From Paracoccus laeviglucosivorans (GTDB lineage Bacteria; Pseudomonadota; Alphaproteobacteria; Rhodobacterales; Rhodobacteraceae), in the NCBI RefSeq assembly GCF_900182695.1, contig NZ_FXTK01000001.1:186001-250000 (forward strand): 64,000 nt of DNA. Direction: 5' to 3'. The translations under genes were made by a program, and so were the position numbers. The notes under the pieces are model-generated. The model ran no database searches, was not told where the DNA came from, and worked only from the letters and a program-made list of their open reading frames with translations. Shown here one piece after another: positions 17,742 through 26,729 of this stretch (the first letter of the stretch is position 1; each line of letters starts with the position of its first letter).

Positions 17742-18992
17742 ATGCTGACCGTGCTGCGCACCACCTGGCCGCTGCTTCTGGGTATCTTGCTGCTGATGGT
17801 CGGCAACGGGATGCAGGGAACGCTTCTGGGCATCCGCGGCAAGATCGAGGGGATTTCCACGACGCATATGTCCGTGGTCATGTCCTCGTATTTCGGGGGA
17901 TTCCTGCTGGGATCGCGGATCGTGCCGAACATGATCCAGAAGGTCGGCCATGTCCGCGTCTTTGCCGCGCTGGGGTCGATCATCTCGTCCGTGCTGATCC
18001 TTTATGCGGTGGCCCCGCACTGGATCTTGTGGGCGGTGATGCGGCTGCTGATCGGCTTTTGCTTCTCGGGGGTGTATATCACGGCCGAAAGCTGGCTGAA
18101 CGCCAGTGCCCGCAACGAAACGCGCGGGCAGGCGCTGTCAGCCTATATGATCGTGCAGATGCTGGGTATCATCGGCGCACAGCTGTTGATGAACACGGCG
18201 GACCCGGCAGGCTATCTGCTGTTCGTGATCCCTTCGGTTCTGGTCAGCGTGTCGTTCCTGCCGATCCTGCTGTCGCGCCAGCCTGCACCGCAATTCTCGA
18301 CCATCAAACCGATGAGCTTTGCCAAGCTCTACCGCGTCTCGCCCCTGGGTTGCGTCGGGATATTTCTGATGGGCGGGGTGTTTTCGGCGCTGTTCGGCAT
18401 GGCTTCGGTCTGGGGATCGACCAAGGGGCTGACGGTGACCGAAATCTCGGCCTTCGTGGCGGCGATCTATGCCGGGGGGCTGGTGCTGCAATATCCGATT
18501 GGCTGGCTGTCGGATCACAGCGACCGGCGCTTTATCGTGATGGGCCTGTCCGCGCTGGGGTTTCTGACCGCGTTGTTCACGTTCTTCGCGCAACCCGGAA
18601 TCTGGGGGCTGCTGGCAACGGCGGCAATCGTCGGCGGTGTGGCCAATCCCGTCTATTCCTTGCTGCTGGCCTATACGAACGATTTTCTGGAACAATCCGA
18701 CATGGCTGCGGCCTCGGCGGGGCTTTTGTTCATCAACGGCGTCGGCGCGATCACCGGGCCGCTGATCACGGGCTGGCTGATGTCGGTCATGGGACCGGAC
18801 GGCTTCTGGGCCTATCTGGCAGCGCTGCTGATCATGCTGGCCATCTATACCGGCTGGCGTCGGACGCGGCGCCCGACACCCGTGCAGGATCAGAACTTCG
18901 CCGTCATCGCGCCCTCGGCCACGCCCATCGCGGTCGAAGCCGCGCTGGAAAATGCCGGTTCGGACGACATCACCGCCAAGCCTGCGCCCTGA
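17742..18992 (+). CDS. MFS transporter (YcaD-like)
   Basis: A 416-residue inner-membrane protein with 12 hydrophobic helices and a polar C-terminal tail of about 35 residues. MFS features: GGFLLGSRIVPNMIQKVGHVR between helices 2 and 3, RLLIGFCFSGVYITAESWLNA in helix 4-5, and WLSDHSDRR in the second half. The ESWLNA segment is typical of the YcaD/UMF-like branch. Substrate cannot be deduced. GGGGGAGAG precedes the ATG; it follows queA closely. Confidence 0.88.
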   Translation: MLTVLRTTWPLLLGILLLMVGNGMQGTLLGIRGKIEGISTTHMSVVMSSYFGGFLLGSRIVPNMIQKVGHVRVFAALGSIISSVLILYAVAPHWILWAVMRLLIGFCFSGVYITAESWLNASARNETRGQALSAYMIVQMLGIIGAQLLMNTADPAGYLLFVIPSVLVSVSFLPILLSRQPAPQFSTIKPMSFAKLYRVSPLGCVGIFLMGGVFSALFGMASVWGSTKGLTVTEISAFVAAIYAGGLVLQYPIGWLSDHSDRRFIVMGLSALGFLTALFTFFAQPGIWGLLATAAIVGGVANPVYSLLLAYTNDFLEQSDMAAASAGLLFINGVGAITGPLITGWLMSVMGPDGFWAYLAALLIMLAIYTGWRRTRRPTPVQDQNFAVIAPSATPIAVEAALENAGSDDITAKPAP

Positions 18993-19064
18993 CCCGAAGC
19001 GCCTTGCAGCCCCGCGCCGGCTCTGCCAGCATCCCCGCAACACAAAGGGAACAGGAGGCGTCTG

Positions 19065-19649
19065 ATGCCGCAAAGCAAGACACCCGAGGAAATCAACCGT
19101 TTCTGGCTGGACGAGGTTGGAGAAAAAGGCTGGTATGAACGCTCGGACGCGCTGGACCAGAAAATCCGCGACCGTTTCATGCCCAGTTGGCAACAGGCCG
19201 AGCGGCTGGTCGGCGAATGGCAGACAACGCCCGAAGGCGCGCTTGCGTCGCTGATCCTGACTGATCAGTTCCCGCGCAATATGTTCCGCGAAGATGCCCG
19301 CGCCTTTGCGACCGACGACCTGGCCCGCGCGATTGCGAATGACGCGATAGCCGCAGGCTTCGATCTGCGCATCGACCCGCCTGCCCGGCAGTTCTTTTAC
19401 CTGCCATTCGAGCATAGCGAGAATATCGACGACCAGAACCGCGCGGTCGAGCTGTTCGCCGAATTCATGCCCGGCGAAAACCTGCGCCATGCCGAACTGC
19501 ATCGCGACACCATCGCCCTGTTCGGGCGCTTTCCGTGGCGCAACGCCGCCCTTGGCCGCACCCCGACCGAGGCGGAAAACCGCGTGATGCAGGCTGGCGG
19601 CTATGGTGCGCTGGTCTCGGGCAAGCTGTTGCTTGCTGACCTCGGGTAA
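19065..19649 (+). CDS. DUF924 family protein
   Basis: A 194-residue soluble helical protein of the DUF924 family: TPEEINRFWLDEVGEKGWYE at the N-terminus, TPEGALASLILTDQFPRNMF centrally, then FYLPFEHSENIDDQ and FPWRNAALGR near the end. These tryptophan- and aspartate-rich motifs define the family, which has no established biochemical role. AGGAGG lies eight bases before the ATG. It lies between an MFS transporter and lpd on the same strand, with no functional tie evident. Confidence 0.88.
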   Translation: MPQSKTPEEINRFWLDEVGEKGWYERSDALDQKIRDRFMPSWQQAERLVGEWQTTPEGALASLILTDQFPRNMFREDARAFATDDLARAIANDAIAAGFDLRIDPPARQFFYLPFEHSENIDDQNRAVELFAEFMPGENLRHAELHRDTIALFGRFPWRNAALGRTPTEAENRVMQAGGYGALVSGKLLLADLG

Positions 19650-19691
19650 TTGGTTTAACGCTGAACTATCTTTTGCGAGAGGGAGAATTCC

Positions 19692-21083
19692 ATGGCGCAG
19701 TCCTTCGACATGGTGGTGATCGGCTCTGGGCCGGGGGGGTATGTCTGCGCCATTCGCGGTGCCCAGCTTGGTCTGAAAGTCGCGGTGATCGAACGCGAAC
19801 ATCTGGGCGGCATCTGCCTGAACTGGGGCTGTATCCCGACCAAGGCGCTGCTGCGTTCGGCCGAGGTGTTCCACCTGATGCACCGCGCCAAGGAATTCGG
19901 CCTGAAGGCCGACGGCATCGGCTATGATCTGGGCGAAGTCGTCAAACGCTCACGCGGGGTTGCCAAGCAACTGGCGGGCGGCGTGGGCCATCTGCTGAAA
20001 AAGAACAAGGTCACCGTCATCATGGGCGAAGCGACCCTGACCGCCCCCGGCAAGGTCAGCGTCAAGACCGACAAGGGCACCGAGGAAGTCGTGGGCAAGT
20101 CCATCGTGCTGGCCACCGGCGCGCGCGCCCGCAACCTGCCCGGCCTTGAGGCGGATGGCGATCTGGTCTGGAACTACAAGCACGCGCTGCAACCGCCGCG
20201 GATGCCCAAACGCCTGCTGGTCATCGGCTCGGGCGCGATCGGCATCGAATTCGCCAGCTTCTTCAACACGCTGGGCGCCGATACCACCGTGGTCGAGGTG
20301 ATGGACCGCGTGCTGCCGGTCGAAGATGCGGAAATCTCGGCCCATGCGAAGAAGCAATTCGTCAAGCAGGGCATGAAGATCATCGAAAAGGCCACGGTCA
20401 AGAAACTGGATCGCGGTCAGGGCAAGGTCACCGCCCATATCGAAAAGGACGGCAAGACCGAGACGCAGGAATTCGACACCGTGATCTCGGCCGTGGGGAT
20501 CGTCGGCAATGTCGAAAATCTGGGTCTTGAAAAGCTGGGCGCCAAGATCGACCGCACCCATGTCGTGACCGACGAATATTGCCGCACCGGCGTCGAAGGG
20601 CTGTTTGCCATCGGCGACGTGGCGGGCGCGCCCTGGCTGGCGCATAAGGCCAGCCATGAAGGCGTCATGGTGGCGGAACTGATCGCGGGCGGTCACCCCC
20701 ACCCGATCAAGCCGAACTCGATCCCCGGCTGCACCTATTGCAACCCGCAGGTCGCATCCGTCGGCCTGACCGAGGAAAAGGCCAAGGCCGCCGGCTACGA
20801 CATCAAGGTCGGCCGCTTCCCCTTCATCGGCAACGGCAAGGCCATCGCGCTTGGCGAAGCCGAAGGGCTGATCAAGACGGTCTTCGATGCCAAGACGGGC
20901 GAGTTGCTGGGCGCCCATATGATCGGCGCGGAAGTCACCGAACTGATCCAGGGCTATGTCGTCGGCCGCACGCTGGAAACGACCGAGGCCGAGCTGATGG
21001 AAACCGTCTTCCCGCACCCGACGCTTTCGGAAATGCTGCACGAAGCCACGCTTTCGGCCTATGGCCGCGCCATCCACTTCTGA
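19692..21083 (+). CDS. lpdA: Dihydrolipoyl dehydrogenase
   Basis: A 463-residue FAD flavoprotein that reoxidises dihydrolipoamide in 2-oxo acid dehydrogenase or glycine cleavage complexes. FAD motif VVIGSGPGGYVCA (8-20); redox pair in GGICLNWGCIPTK (Cys42, Cys47); NAD-binding GSGAIGIEFASF; second FAD motif LFAIGDVAG; catalytic His-Pro in FPHPTLSEMLHEA near the C-terminus. No lipoyl domain is attached and no E1/E2 genes are nearby, so which complex it serves cannot be told. A strong terminator follows. Confidence 0.96.
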   Translation: MAQSFDMVVIGSGPGGYVCAIRGAQLGLKVAVIEREHLGGICLNWGCIPTKALLRSAEVFHLMHRAKEFGLKADGIGYDLGEVVKRSRGVAKQLAGGVGHLLKKNKVTVIMGEATLTAPGKVSVKTDKGTEEVVGKSIVLATGARARNLPGLEADGDLVWNYKHALQPPRMPKRLLVIGSGAIGIEFASFFNTLGADTTVVEVMDRVLPVEDAEISAHAKKQFVKQGMKIIEKATVKKLDRGQGKVTAHIEKDGKTETQEFDTVISAVGIVGNVENLGLEKLGAKIDRTHVVTDEYCRTGVEGLFAIGDVAGAPWLAHKASHEGVMVAELIAGGHPHPIKPNSIPGCTYCNPQVASVGLTEEKAKAAGYDIKVGRFPFIGNGKAIALGEAEGLIKTVFDAKTGELLGAHMIGAEVTELIQGYVVGRTLETTEAELMETVFPHPTLSEMLHEATLSAYGRAIHF

Positions 21084-21085
21084 TG

Positions 21086-21116
21086 CGAAAGGGGGCCGGA
21101 ATGGCCCCCTTTTTTC
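21086..21116 (+). terminator. Rho-independent terminator of lpdA
   Basis: Stem AAAGGGGGCC with its complement around GGAAT, followed by a run of T (21110-21115), five bases after the lpdA stop. Confidence 0.92.
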
Positions 21117-21128
21117 GGTCCCGGCCCG

Positions 21129-22298
21129 TTATCCCGCCGCAGGCAGCCGCGCCTCGACCATGCCGGCAAACCAGCTTGATCCTGCCGGAATGGCATTGTC
21201 GTCGAAATTGTAATTCGCGGAATGCAGCCTGCCTGAATCGCCGTTGCCGATGAAGATATAGGCCCCCGGACGGCTTTCCAGCATATAACTGAAATCCTCG
21301 CCCGCCATCAAAGGCTGCATGTCCAGATCGACATCGCCCGCGATCCGACGCGCGACATCCGCCGCATAGCCCGTCTCGTCGGGATGGTTCATCGTGACGG
21401 GATAGCCGCGATCGTATTCGACGGTGGCCTGCGCGCCGAACGCCGCAGCGATGCCGTCAACCACGCGCTTTACCCCGTCCTCAAGCTGGTCGCGAACGCC
21501 GGGATCAAGGCTGCGCGCCGTGCCTTTCAGCAGCACCGTCTGGGGGATGACATTATGCGCCGTGCTGTCCGTTTCGACCACGCAGACCGAGACGACACCG
21601 CTTTTCAGCGGGTCCACGTTGCGCGACACGATAGATTGCAACGCCACGATGATCTGCGCCGCAACCAGCGTGGTGTCGATCCCCTCGTGCGGCTTGGCGG
21701 CGTGACCACCCTTGCCCGTCACCACGATGTCGAACTGATCGGTCGCGGCCATCATCGCACCGGGCTTGATGGCAAACTGGCCGGTCGGCATTCCGGGCAT
21801 GTTGTGGATGCCGTAATATTCGTCGATCTGCCAGCGGTCAGTCAGCCCATCCTCGATCATCGCCAGACCGCCGCCGCCGCCCTCCTCGGCGGGCTGGAAG
21901 ATGACGATGGCCGTGCCGTCGAAATTCCGCGTCTCGGACAGATATTTCGCCGCGCCCAGCAGCATTGCCGTATGCCCGTCATGGCCGCAGGCATGCATCA
22001 CCCCCGGCGTCACCGAGGCATAGTCCAGACCCGTCGCCTCGCGGATCGGCAGCGCGTCCATATCGGCGCGCAGCCCGATCACGCGGCCCGATTTGTCGCT
22101 GCGACCGCGGATCACGCCCACGACGCCGGTGCGGCCTATCCCCTCGACCACCTCGTCCAGCCCAAAGCTGCGCAGCAATTCGGCCACTTTTCCCGCCGTG
22201 CGATGCACTTCGTAAAGCAGTTCGGGATGCTGGTGAAAGTCATGTCGCCAGGCGGTGATTTCTGGCAACATTTCGGCGAAGCGGTTCTTGACGGGCAT
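21129..22298 (-). CDS. M20 family amidohydrolase (hippurate hydrolase-like)
   Basis: A 389-residue cytoplasmic metallo-amidohydrolase of the M20D type. Motifs: WRHDFHQHPELLYEVHRTA, ALPIREATG, MHACGHDGHTAMLLGAA (metal-binding Cys/His), FQPAEEGGGG (catalytic Glu), YGIHNMPG and the C-terminal MAGEDFSYML with metal His replaced by the usual family pattern. Such enzymes remove acyl groups from amino acids (hippurate, N-acetyl amino acids, IAA conjugates). It is divergent from a peptide ABC importer 149 bp away, which would fit hydrolysis of imported acylated peptides; that link is inference. Confidence 0.88.
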   Translation of the reverse strand: MPVKNRFAEMLPEITAWRHDFHQHPELLYEVHRTAGKVAELLRSFGLDEVVEGIGRTGVVGVIRGRSDKSGRVIGLRADMDALPIREATGLDYASVTPGVMHACGHDGHTAMLLGAAKYLSETRNFDGTAIVIFQPAEEGGGGGLAMIEDGLTDRWQIDEYYGIHNMPGMPTGQFAIKPGAMMAATDQFDIVVTGKGGHAAKPHEGIDTTLVAAQIIVALQSIVSRNVDPLKSGVVSVCVVETDSTAHNVIPQTVLLKGTARSLDPGVRDQLEDGVKRVVDGIAAAFGAQATVEYDRGYPVTMNHPDETGYAADVARRIAGDVDLDMQPLMAGEDFSYMLESRPGAYIFIGNGDSGRLHSANYNFDDNAIPAGSSWFAGMVEARLPAAG

Positions 22299-22447
22299 GT
22301 GACATCTCCTTCGCGCGGAAGATTGGCTGTTTTGCCATGCCGCCGCAAGGCCGCGCGGCGCGCAAGATCGCGCTTGCTTTCATTAGCGTTGCTTCGGAAA
22401 ATCCCTCACGATTCTGTGAAATCAGGTTCCCTTAAGGAGCGGTTTTG

Positions 22448-24142
22448 ATGAGAAACGTGGCAATGATTTCCGCGCTTTGCACGGTCCTTGCGCCTATGGC
22501 ACATGCCGAAAGGGGCGCGGATGGGCAGTTGAATATCCTTTATTGGCAGGCCCCATCGACGTTGAACCCCTATCTGTCCTCGGGGACCAAGGATCTTGAG
22601 CCGTCATCCCTGGTGATCGAGCCGTTGGCGGGCTTCGATGAAAAGGGTGACGTTTTCCCCCGCCTTGCCGCCGAAATTCCCAGTGCTGAAAACGGCGGTA
22701 TCTCGGCGGATCTGAAAACCGTGACATGGCGGCTGAAGCCCGGCCTGAAATGGTCCGACGGCACGCCCGTCACGTCCGAGGACGTGAAATTCACTGCCGA
22801 TTATTGCATGAACCCCGATGGCGGTTGCGCCCAGCTTGGCCGTTACGAAGGCATCGACCGGGTCGAAGCGCCGGACCCGCTGACGGTGGTGATCCATTAC
22901 GCCGCGCCGCGCCCCAATCCCTTCACGGCATTCACGGGGGCGCAAAGCCCGATCCTGCAAAAGGCCCAATTCGCGGGTTGCATGGGCGCTGCGGCATCGA
23001 CCTGCACCGACCAGAATTTCCGCCCCATCGGCACCGGCCCGTTCCGCGTGACCGAATTTCGCACCAATGACGCCCTGACGCTTGAGGCGAACCCGAATTA
23101 CCGCGACCCGGCCAAGCCCGCTTTCGCGACGGTCACCGTCAAGGGCGGCGGCGATGCGGCAGGCGCGGCGACGGCGGTGCTGGAAACCGGCGAATTCGAC
23201 TATGCGTGGAACACCCAAGTGCCGCCCGATCTGCTGAAAAGCATGGAGGCGGCGGGCAAGGGTCGCGTTGTCACCGCATTCGGCACATTGGTCGAACGGG
23301 TCGAGATGAACCTGTCCGACCCCTCGCCCGACCTGCCCGAGACCGAGCGTGCGACGATCAAACACCCCCACCCGATCCTGTCGGACGAAAGGGTGCGGCG
23401 GGCGCTGTCGATGGCGCTGGACCGGCAGCTTCTCAGCGATGTGGGTTACGGGCCCACGGGCCGCGCCACCTGCAATCTGGTCCCCGCGCCCGAGGTATTC
23501 GCCTCGGACAATACCGGCTGCATCGCGCAGGACAGCGAGGGCGCGATGGCCTTGCTGGATCAGGCGGGCTGGGTTCCCGGCACGGACGGCGTGCGCGAAA
23601 AGGATGGGCGCAAGCTGCATCTGCTGTTTCAGACCTCGGCCAATCCGATCCGGCAGGATTATCAGGCGCTGATCAAGCAATGGTGGCAGAATATCGGCGT
23701 CTCGGTCGAATTGAAGGTGGTCGAGCCTGCGGTCTTCTTTGGCGCGGATGCCAACTCGCCTGACACCTTCATCCGCTTCAACGCCGATGTCGAAATGTTC
23801 GCCAACAACTTCGACGGCACCGATCCCGAGCCCTATCTGGCGCGCTATACCTGCGACAAGGCACCGTCGCCGGACACGCAGTGGCAGGGCGAAAACATCA
23901 ACCGCTATTGCAATGCCGAATTCGACAAGCTGCTGGCGGAACTGGGCCGGACCTCGGGGGTGCAGGCGCGGGGGGCGATTGCCAAAAAGCTGAATGACAT
24001 GCTGACCAAGGATGGCATGGTGGTCGTGCCGCTGGTTGATCGCGGCCGCGTCTCGGCCCATTCCAACGCGCTTGGCGGCGTGGTGATGAACGCATGGGAC
24101 AGCGAATTGTGGAACGCGGCGGATTGGGTGCGGGCACGCTGA
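22448..24142 (+). CDS. Peptide/opine-type ABC transporter substrate-binding protein (SBP family 5)
   Basis: A 564-residue periplasmic binding protein. Signal peptide MRNVAMISALCTVLAPMAHA, then LNILYWQAPSTLNPYLSSGT, SSLVIEPLAGFD, TVTWRLKPGLKWSDGTPVTS and GTGPFRVTEFRTNDALTLEA, the classic order for DppA/OppA-type proteins. AAGGAG lies nine bases before the ATG. Two permease genes follow with overlapping starts, but no ATPase gene is found in the window. Ligand probably a short peptide or similar amphiphilic compound; the family does not allow more. Confidence 0.92.
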   Translation: MRNVAMISALCTVLAPMAHAERGADGQLNILYWQAPSTLNPYLSSGTKDLEPSSLVIEPLAGFDEKGDVFPRLAAEIPSAENGGISADLKTVTWRLKPGLKWSDGTPVTSEDVKFTADYCMNPDGGCAQLGRYEGIDRVEAPDPLTVVIHYAAPRPNPFTAFTGAQSPILQKAQFAGCMGAAASTCTDQNFRPIGTGPFRVTEFRTNDALTLEANPNYRDPAKPAFATVTVKGGGDAAGAATAVLETGEFDYAWNTQVPPDLLKSMEAAGKGRVVTAFGTLVERVEMNLSDPSPDLPETERATIKHPHPILSDERVRRALSMALDRQLLSDVGYGPTGRATCNLVPAPEVFASDNTGCIAQDSEGAMALLDQAGWVPGTDGVREKDGRKLHLLFQTSANPIRQDYQALIKQWWQNIGVSVELKVVEPAVFFGADANSPDTFIRFNADVEMFANNFDGTDPEPYLARYTCDKAPSPDTQWQGENINRYCNAEFDKLLAELGRTSGVQARGAIAKKLNDMLTKDGMVVVPLVDRGRVSAHSNALGGVVMNAWDSELWNAADWVRAR

Positions 24143-25092
24143 TCGGACGGCTGGCGCTGCTGCTGGTCATCTCGGGCGTGATCTTTCTGCTGATCGAGGC
24201 CGCGCCCGGCGATCCCTTGGGGCAAGTGCCGCTGACGCTTTCGCCCGAGGTGCGCGACCGGATGCGCGCCGCCCTTGGCATGGATCAGCCGTGGCATCTG
24301 CGCTATCTGCTGTGGCTGAAGCAGCTTTTCTGGATCGAGCCGCTGCACTGGCTGGGCATTGATGCGGGCCAGCGTCTGATCAGCTACCAAAGCCGCGCGC
24401 CGGTTTTCGACGTGATCGCGGAACGCCTGCCCCAGACGCTGTGGGTGGTGGGCGGCGGCTATCTGGCGGGCGCGGCGCTGGCCCTGCCCATGGGGCTGAT
24501 CGCGGGCTGGCGTCCAGGCGGCTGGCTGGACCGCGCCTGCACCGGGCTGGCGATGCTGGGCTGGTCGTTGCCGACATTCCTGACCGGGGTGCTGCTGGTC
24601 CTGATCTTCGGCGTGTGGCTGGGCTGGCTGCCCTCGGTCTATGACACGACCCTGCGGGTTCAGGGGTGGGAGGGGCTTGCCCAGCAGGCCCGGCAGATGG
24701 TCATGCCCGTGGCCGTGCTGGCCCTTTACAACGCCGGGCAGCTGAGCCGCGTCCTGCGCGCCGCGATGGTTCAGGCCGCAGCGCAGGACTATATCCGCAC
24801 CGCGCGGGCCAAGGGGATGCCCACGCGCGTCGTGCTGTGGCACATGCTGCGCAATGCGCTGCTGCCGGTGGTGACGGTCGTGGCGTTGGGATTGCCCGGA
24901 GTCTTTGGCGGCGCGATCATCACCGAACAGGTGTTTCGTGTGAACGGGCTGGGGCAATTGCTGATCGGCGCGGTGCAGGCCAACGACCTGCCGATGGTGC
25001 TGACGCTGACATTCCTGTTCGGCGCGCTGATCGTCCTGTGCAACCTTGTGGCCGATGCGCTGTATCGCTGGCTGGACCCGCGCCTTGGCTAA
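24094..25092 (+). CDS. ABC transporter permease, DppB type
   Basis: Inner-membrane permease with about six helices. The N-terminal LLLVISGVIFLLIEAAPGDPLG is typical of DppB/OppB, and the EAA loop reads DYIRTARAKGMPTRVVLWHM. Between helices 1 and 2, the WIEPLHWLGIDAGQRLISYQ region is the usual periplasmic insert. The start is uncertain: the ATG at 24094 overlaps the binding-protein gene by 49 bases, and GTG 24109 or TTG 24124 would shorten the N-terminus without losing helix 1. Forms the translocation channel with the next gene. Confidence 0.88.
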   Translation: MGQRIVERGGLGAGTLIGRLALLLVISGVIFLLIEAAPGDPLGQVPLTLSPEVRDRMRAALGMDQPWHLRYLLWLKQLFWIEPLHWLGIDAGQRLISYQSRAPVFDVIAERLPQTLWVVGGGYLAGAALALPMGLIAGWRPGGWLDRACTGLAMLGWSLPTFLTGVLLVLIFGVWLGWLPSVYDTTLRVQGWEGLAQQARQMVMPVAVLALYNAGQLSRVLRAAMVQAAAQDYIRTARAKGMPTRVVLWHMLRNALLPVVTVVALGLPGVFGGAIITEQVFRVNGLGQLLIGAVQANDLPMVLTLTFLFGALIVLCNLVADALYRWLDPRLG

Positions 25093-25879
25093 GCGGGTGC
25101 TGGTCCTGATCCTGGCGCTGATGCTGCTGGGTCCGCTGTTATGGCGGATCGACCCCGGCCTGCTGGACATGCGCGCGCGCAATCTGGGGCCGGGTTTGGG
25201 CCATCCGCTAGGCACCGATCAACTGGGCCGCGACATGCTGGCGCGCCTGATGGCCGGGGGGCGCGTGTCGCTGGCCGTGGGCTTTTGCGCCAGCGTTCTG
25301 GCGGTGGTGCTGGGCACGGGCGTCGGCGTTGCCGCGGGCTGGTTCCGGCGGCTGGACGGGGCGCTGATGCGGCTGGTCGATCTGTTTCTGGCGCTGCCGC
25401 TGCTGCCATTGCTTCTGCTGGGCGTCATGCTGTTTCGCGAACCGCTGGCGCGCGCCATCGGGCCTGCGGCGGGGGCATTCGTGCTGATCGTGGGGGCGAT
25501 CGGCCTGACCTCGTGGATGCAGCTTGCCCGCGTCGTCCGGGCCGAGGTGATGGCCTTGCGGGGGCGCGAATTCATCGTCGCGGCGCGGATGGTCGGCAAT
25601 GGGTCGGGACGGCTGATCGTGCGGCACCTGCTGCCCAACATCGCGCCGCAGATCGGCGTGGCGGCGTCGCTGGGCTTTGCCTCGGCCATCATGACCGAAA
25701 GCGCGCTGTCGTTTCTGGGTTTCGGCTTTCCGCCCGACCTGCCCACATGGGGCCGGATGCTGGCCGAAGGCGTCGAACAGATGCAGCTTTACCCGGCGCG
25801 CGTCCTGCTGCCCGGCGGGTTGATCCTGCTGACCGTGCTGGCCGTCAACGCGCTGGCGCAGGTGAAAGTGCCGCGATAA
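25085..25879 (+). CDS. ABC transporter permease, DppC type
   Basis: A 264-residue inner-membrane permease. DppC-type features: short N-terminal anchor VLVLILALMLLGPLLW, then HPLGTDQLGRDMLARLMAGG, and EAA loop GREFIVAARMVGNGSGRLIV followed by HLLPNIAPQIGVAASLGFA. TTG at 25085 overlaps the DppB stop by eight bases; GTG 25097 is also possible. The 3' end overlaps the convergent thiamine kinase gene by 35 bases. An ATPase gene would normally follow but is absent. Confidence 0.87.
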   Translation: MAKRVLVLILALMLLGPLLWRIDPGLLDMRARNLGPGLGHPLGTDQLGRDMLARLMAGGRVSLAVGFCASVLAVVLGTGVGVAAGWFRRLDGALMRLVDLFLALPLLPLLLLGVMLFREPLARAIGPAAGAFVLIVGAIGLTSWMQLARVVRAEVMALRGREFIVAARMVGNGSGRLIVRHLLPNIAPQIGVAASLGFASAIMTESALSFLGFGFPPDLPTWGRMLAEGVEQMQLYPARVLLPGGLILLTVLAVNALAQVKVPR

Positions 25880-26519
25880 GCGCCGCCAGACAATCGCGCG
25901 GCAGGCAGATCAACATCGGCCCCTGAATCGAAAGCGTCACCGGCCCCGTCGCCCGGTTCGACGTGCCGACTGCCGCATCTGGCGCGAATTCCAGTCCATC
26001 GATCGGCCATTGCAACCCGGTCGAGCGTCCACGCGCCGCGCCCATCGGAAACAACGACACCCGCGCACCGGCAGGCAGGTCCAGCGCCATGTCCGGCGGG
26101 CATAGCGCGATCAGATCAGACCCAGCGATCAGGATGCAGGGCGGTCCGATCCGTCGCGCCAGCGCGTTCAGCGCCGCAAGGAAATGATCCTGACGCGCAC
26201 CCGAAAACCCCACCGCGAGCACCAAAGGCGCGGCGATCCGTGACAGGCATTTCTGGAAATCCGTGCTTTCCTGTTCCTTAACGCGGTGCAGCCGCGCATC
26301 GGGGATGGCATTGCGCGCGGCCTCGGACAGGGAATCGAAATCGCCGATCACCGCGCTGGGGTCCAGCCCATGTGCCAGCGCCGCATCTGCGCCGCCATCC
26401 GCCGCCACGACCAGCGGCGCCAGCGGCAGGGCCAGTTCCAGATCGGCTTGCGAAAACGGCCCGCCGCCAATCAGCGTCACGGGCCGGTCGCTTGTCAGAG
26501 CCGGTGCTGGGGCGGTCAT
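25845..26519 (-). CDS. Thiamine diphosphokinase (ThiN-like)
   Basis: A 224-residue protein expected to pyrophosphorylate thiamine to thiamine diphosphate. Seen: TLIGGGPFSQADLELAL, VVAADGGADAALAHGLDPSAVIGDFDSL (nucleotide- and metal-binding core) and KEQESTDFQKCLS, all diagnostic for the family. The C-terminal beta-sandwich has SLFPMGAARGRSTGLQWPIDG and TSNRATG. Met at 26519 was chosen over an in-frame upstream Met because it overlaps the DUF2842 stop (ATGA) and the homologous region starts after it. No TPP riboswitch is visible. Confidence 0.82.
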   Translation of the reverse strand: MTAPAPALTSDRPVTLIGGGPFSQADLELALPLAPLVVAADGGADAALAHGLDPSAVIGDFDSLSEAARNAIPDARLHRVKEQESTDFQKCLSRIAAPLVLAVGFSGARQDHFLAALNALARRIGPPCILIAGSDLIALCPPDMALDLPAGARVSLFPMGAARGRSTGLQWPIDGLEFAPDAAVGTSNRATGPVTLSIQGPMLICLPRDCLAALIAALSPAPAR

Positions 26520-26728
26520 TCGCCCTTGCCGATGCCGGTGAACATCCGGCGAAACGGCACGGCCCAAAGAATGCCCAGACCCGCATAGACGGCAAGCTCG
26601 ATCAGGATCGGCTGGCGCCCGAAACGGGCGTCCAGCCAGTTCATCAGCGTCACGGCTACCACGATGTAAAGCGGCAGGCCGATCAGCAGGATGACCAAAG
26701 ACCAGCGTTTGCGTGTCTTCAGGTCCAT
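26516..26728 (-). CDS. DUF2842 family small membrane protein
   Basis: A 70-residue protein beginning MDLKTRKRWSLVILLIGLPLY, with two hydrophobic helices (about 9-29 and 41-58) linked by a short polar turn and ending in a basic tail (PFRRMFTGIGKGE). This matches the alphaproteobacterial DUF2842 family, of unknown function. It starts two bases after the purA stop and overlaps the downstream kinase start by four, so purA, this gene and the kinase form one transcription unit. Confidence 0.85.
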   Translation of the reverse strand: MDLKTRKRWSLVILLIGLPLYIVVAVTLMNWLDARFGRQPILIELAVYAGLGILWAVPFRRMFTGIGKGE

Positions 26729-26729
26729 G

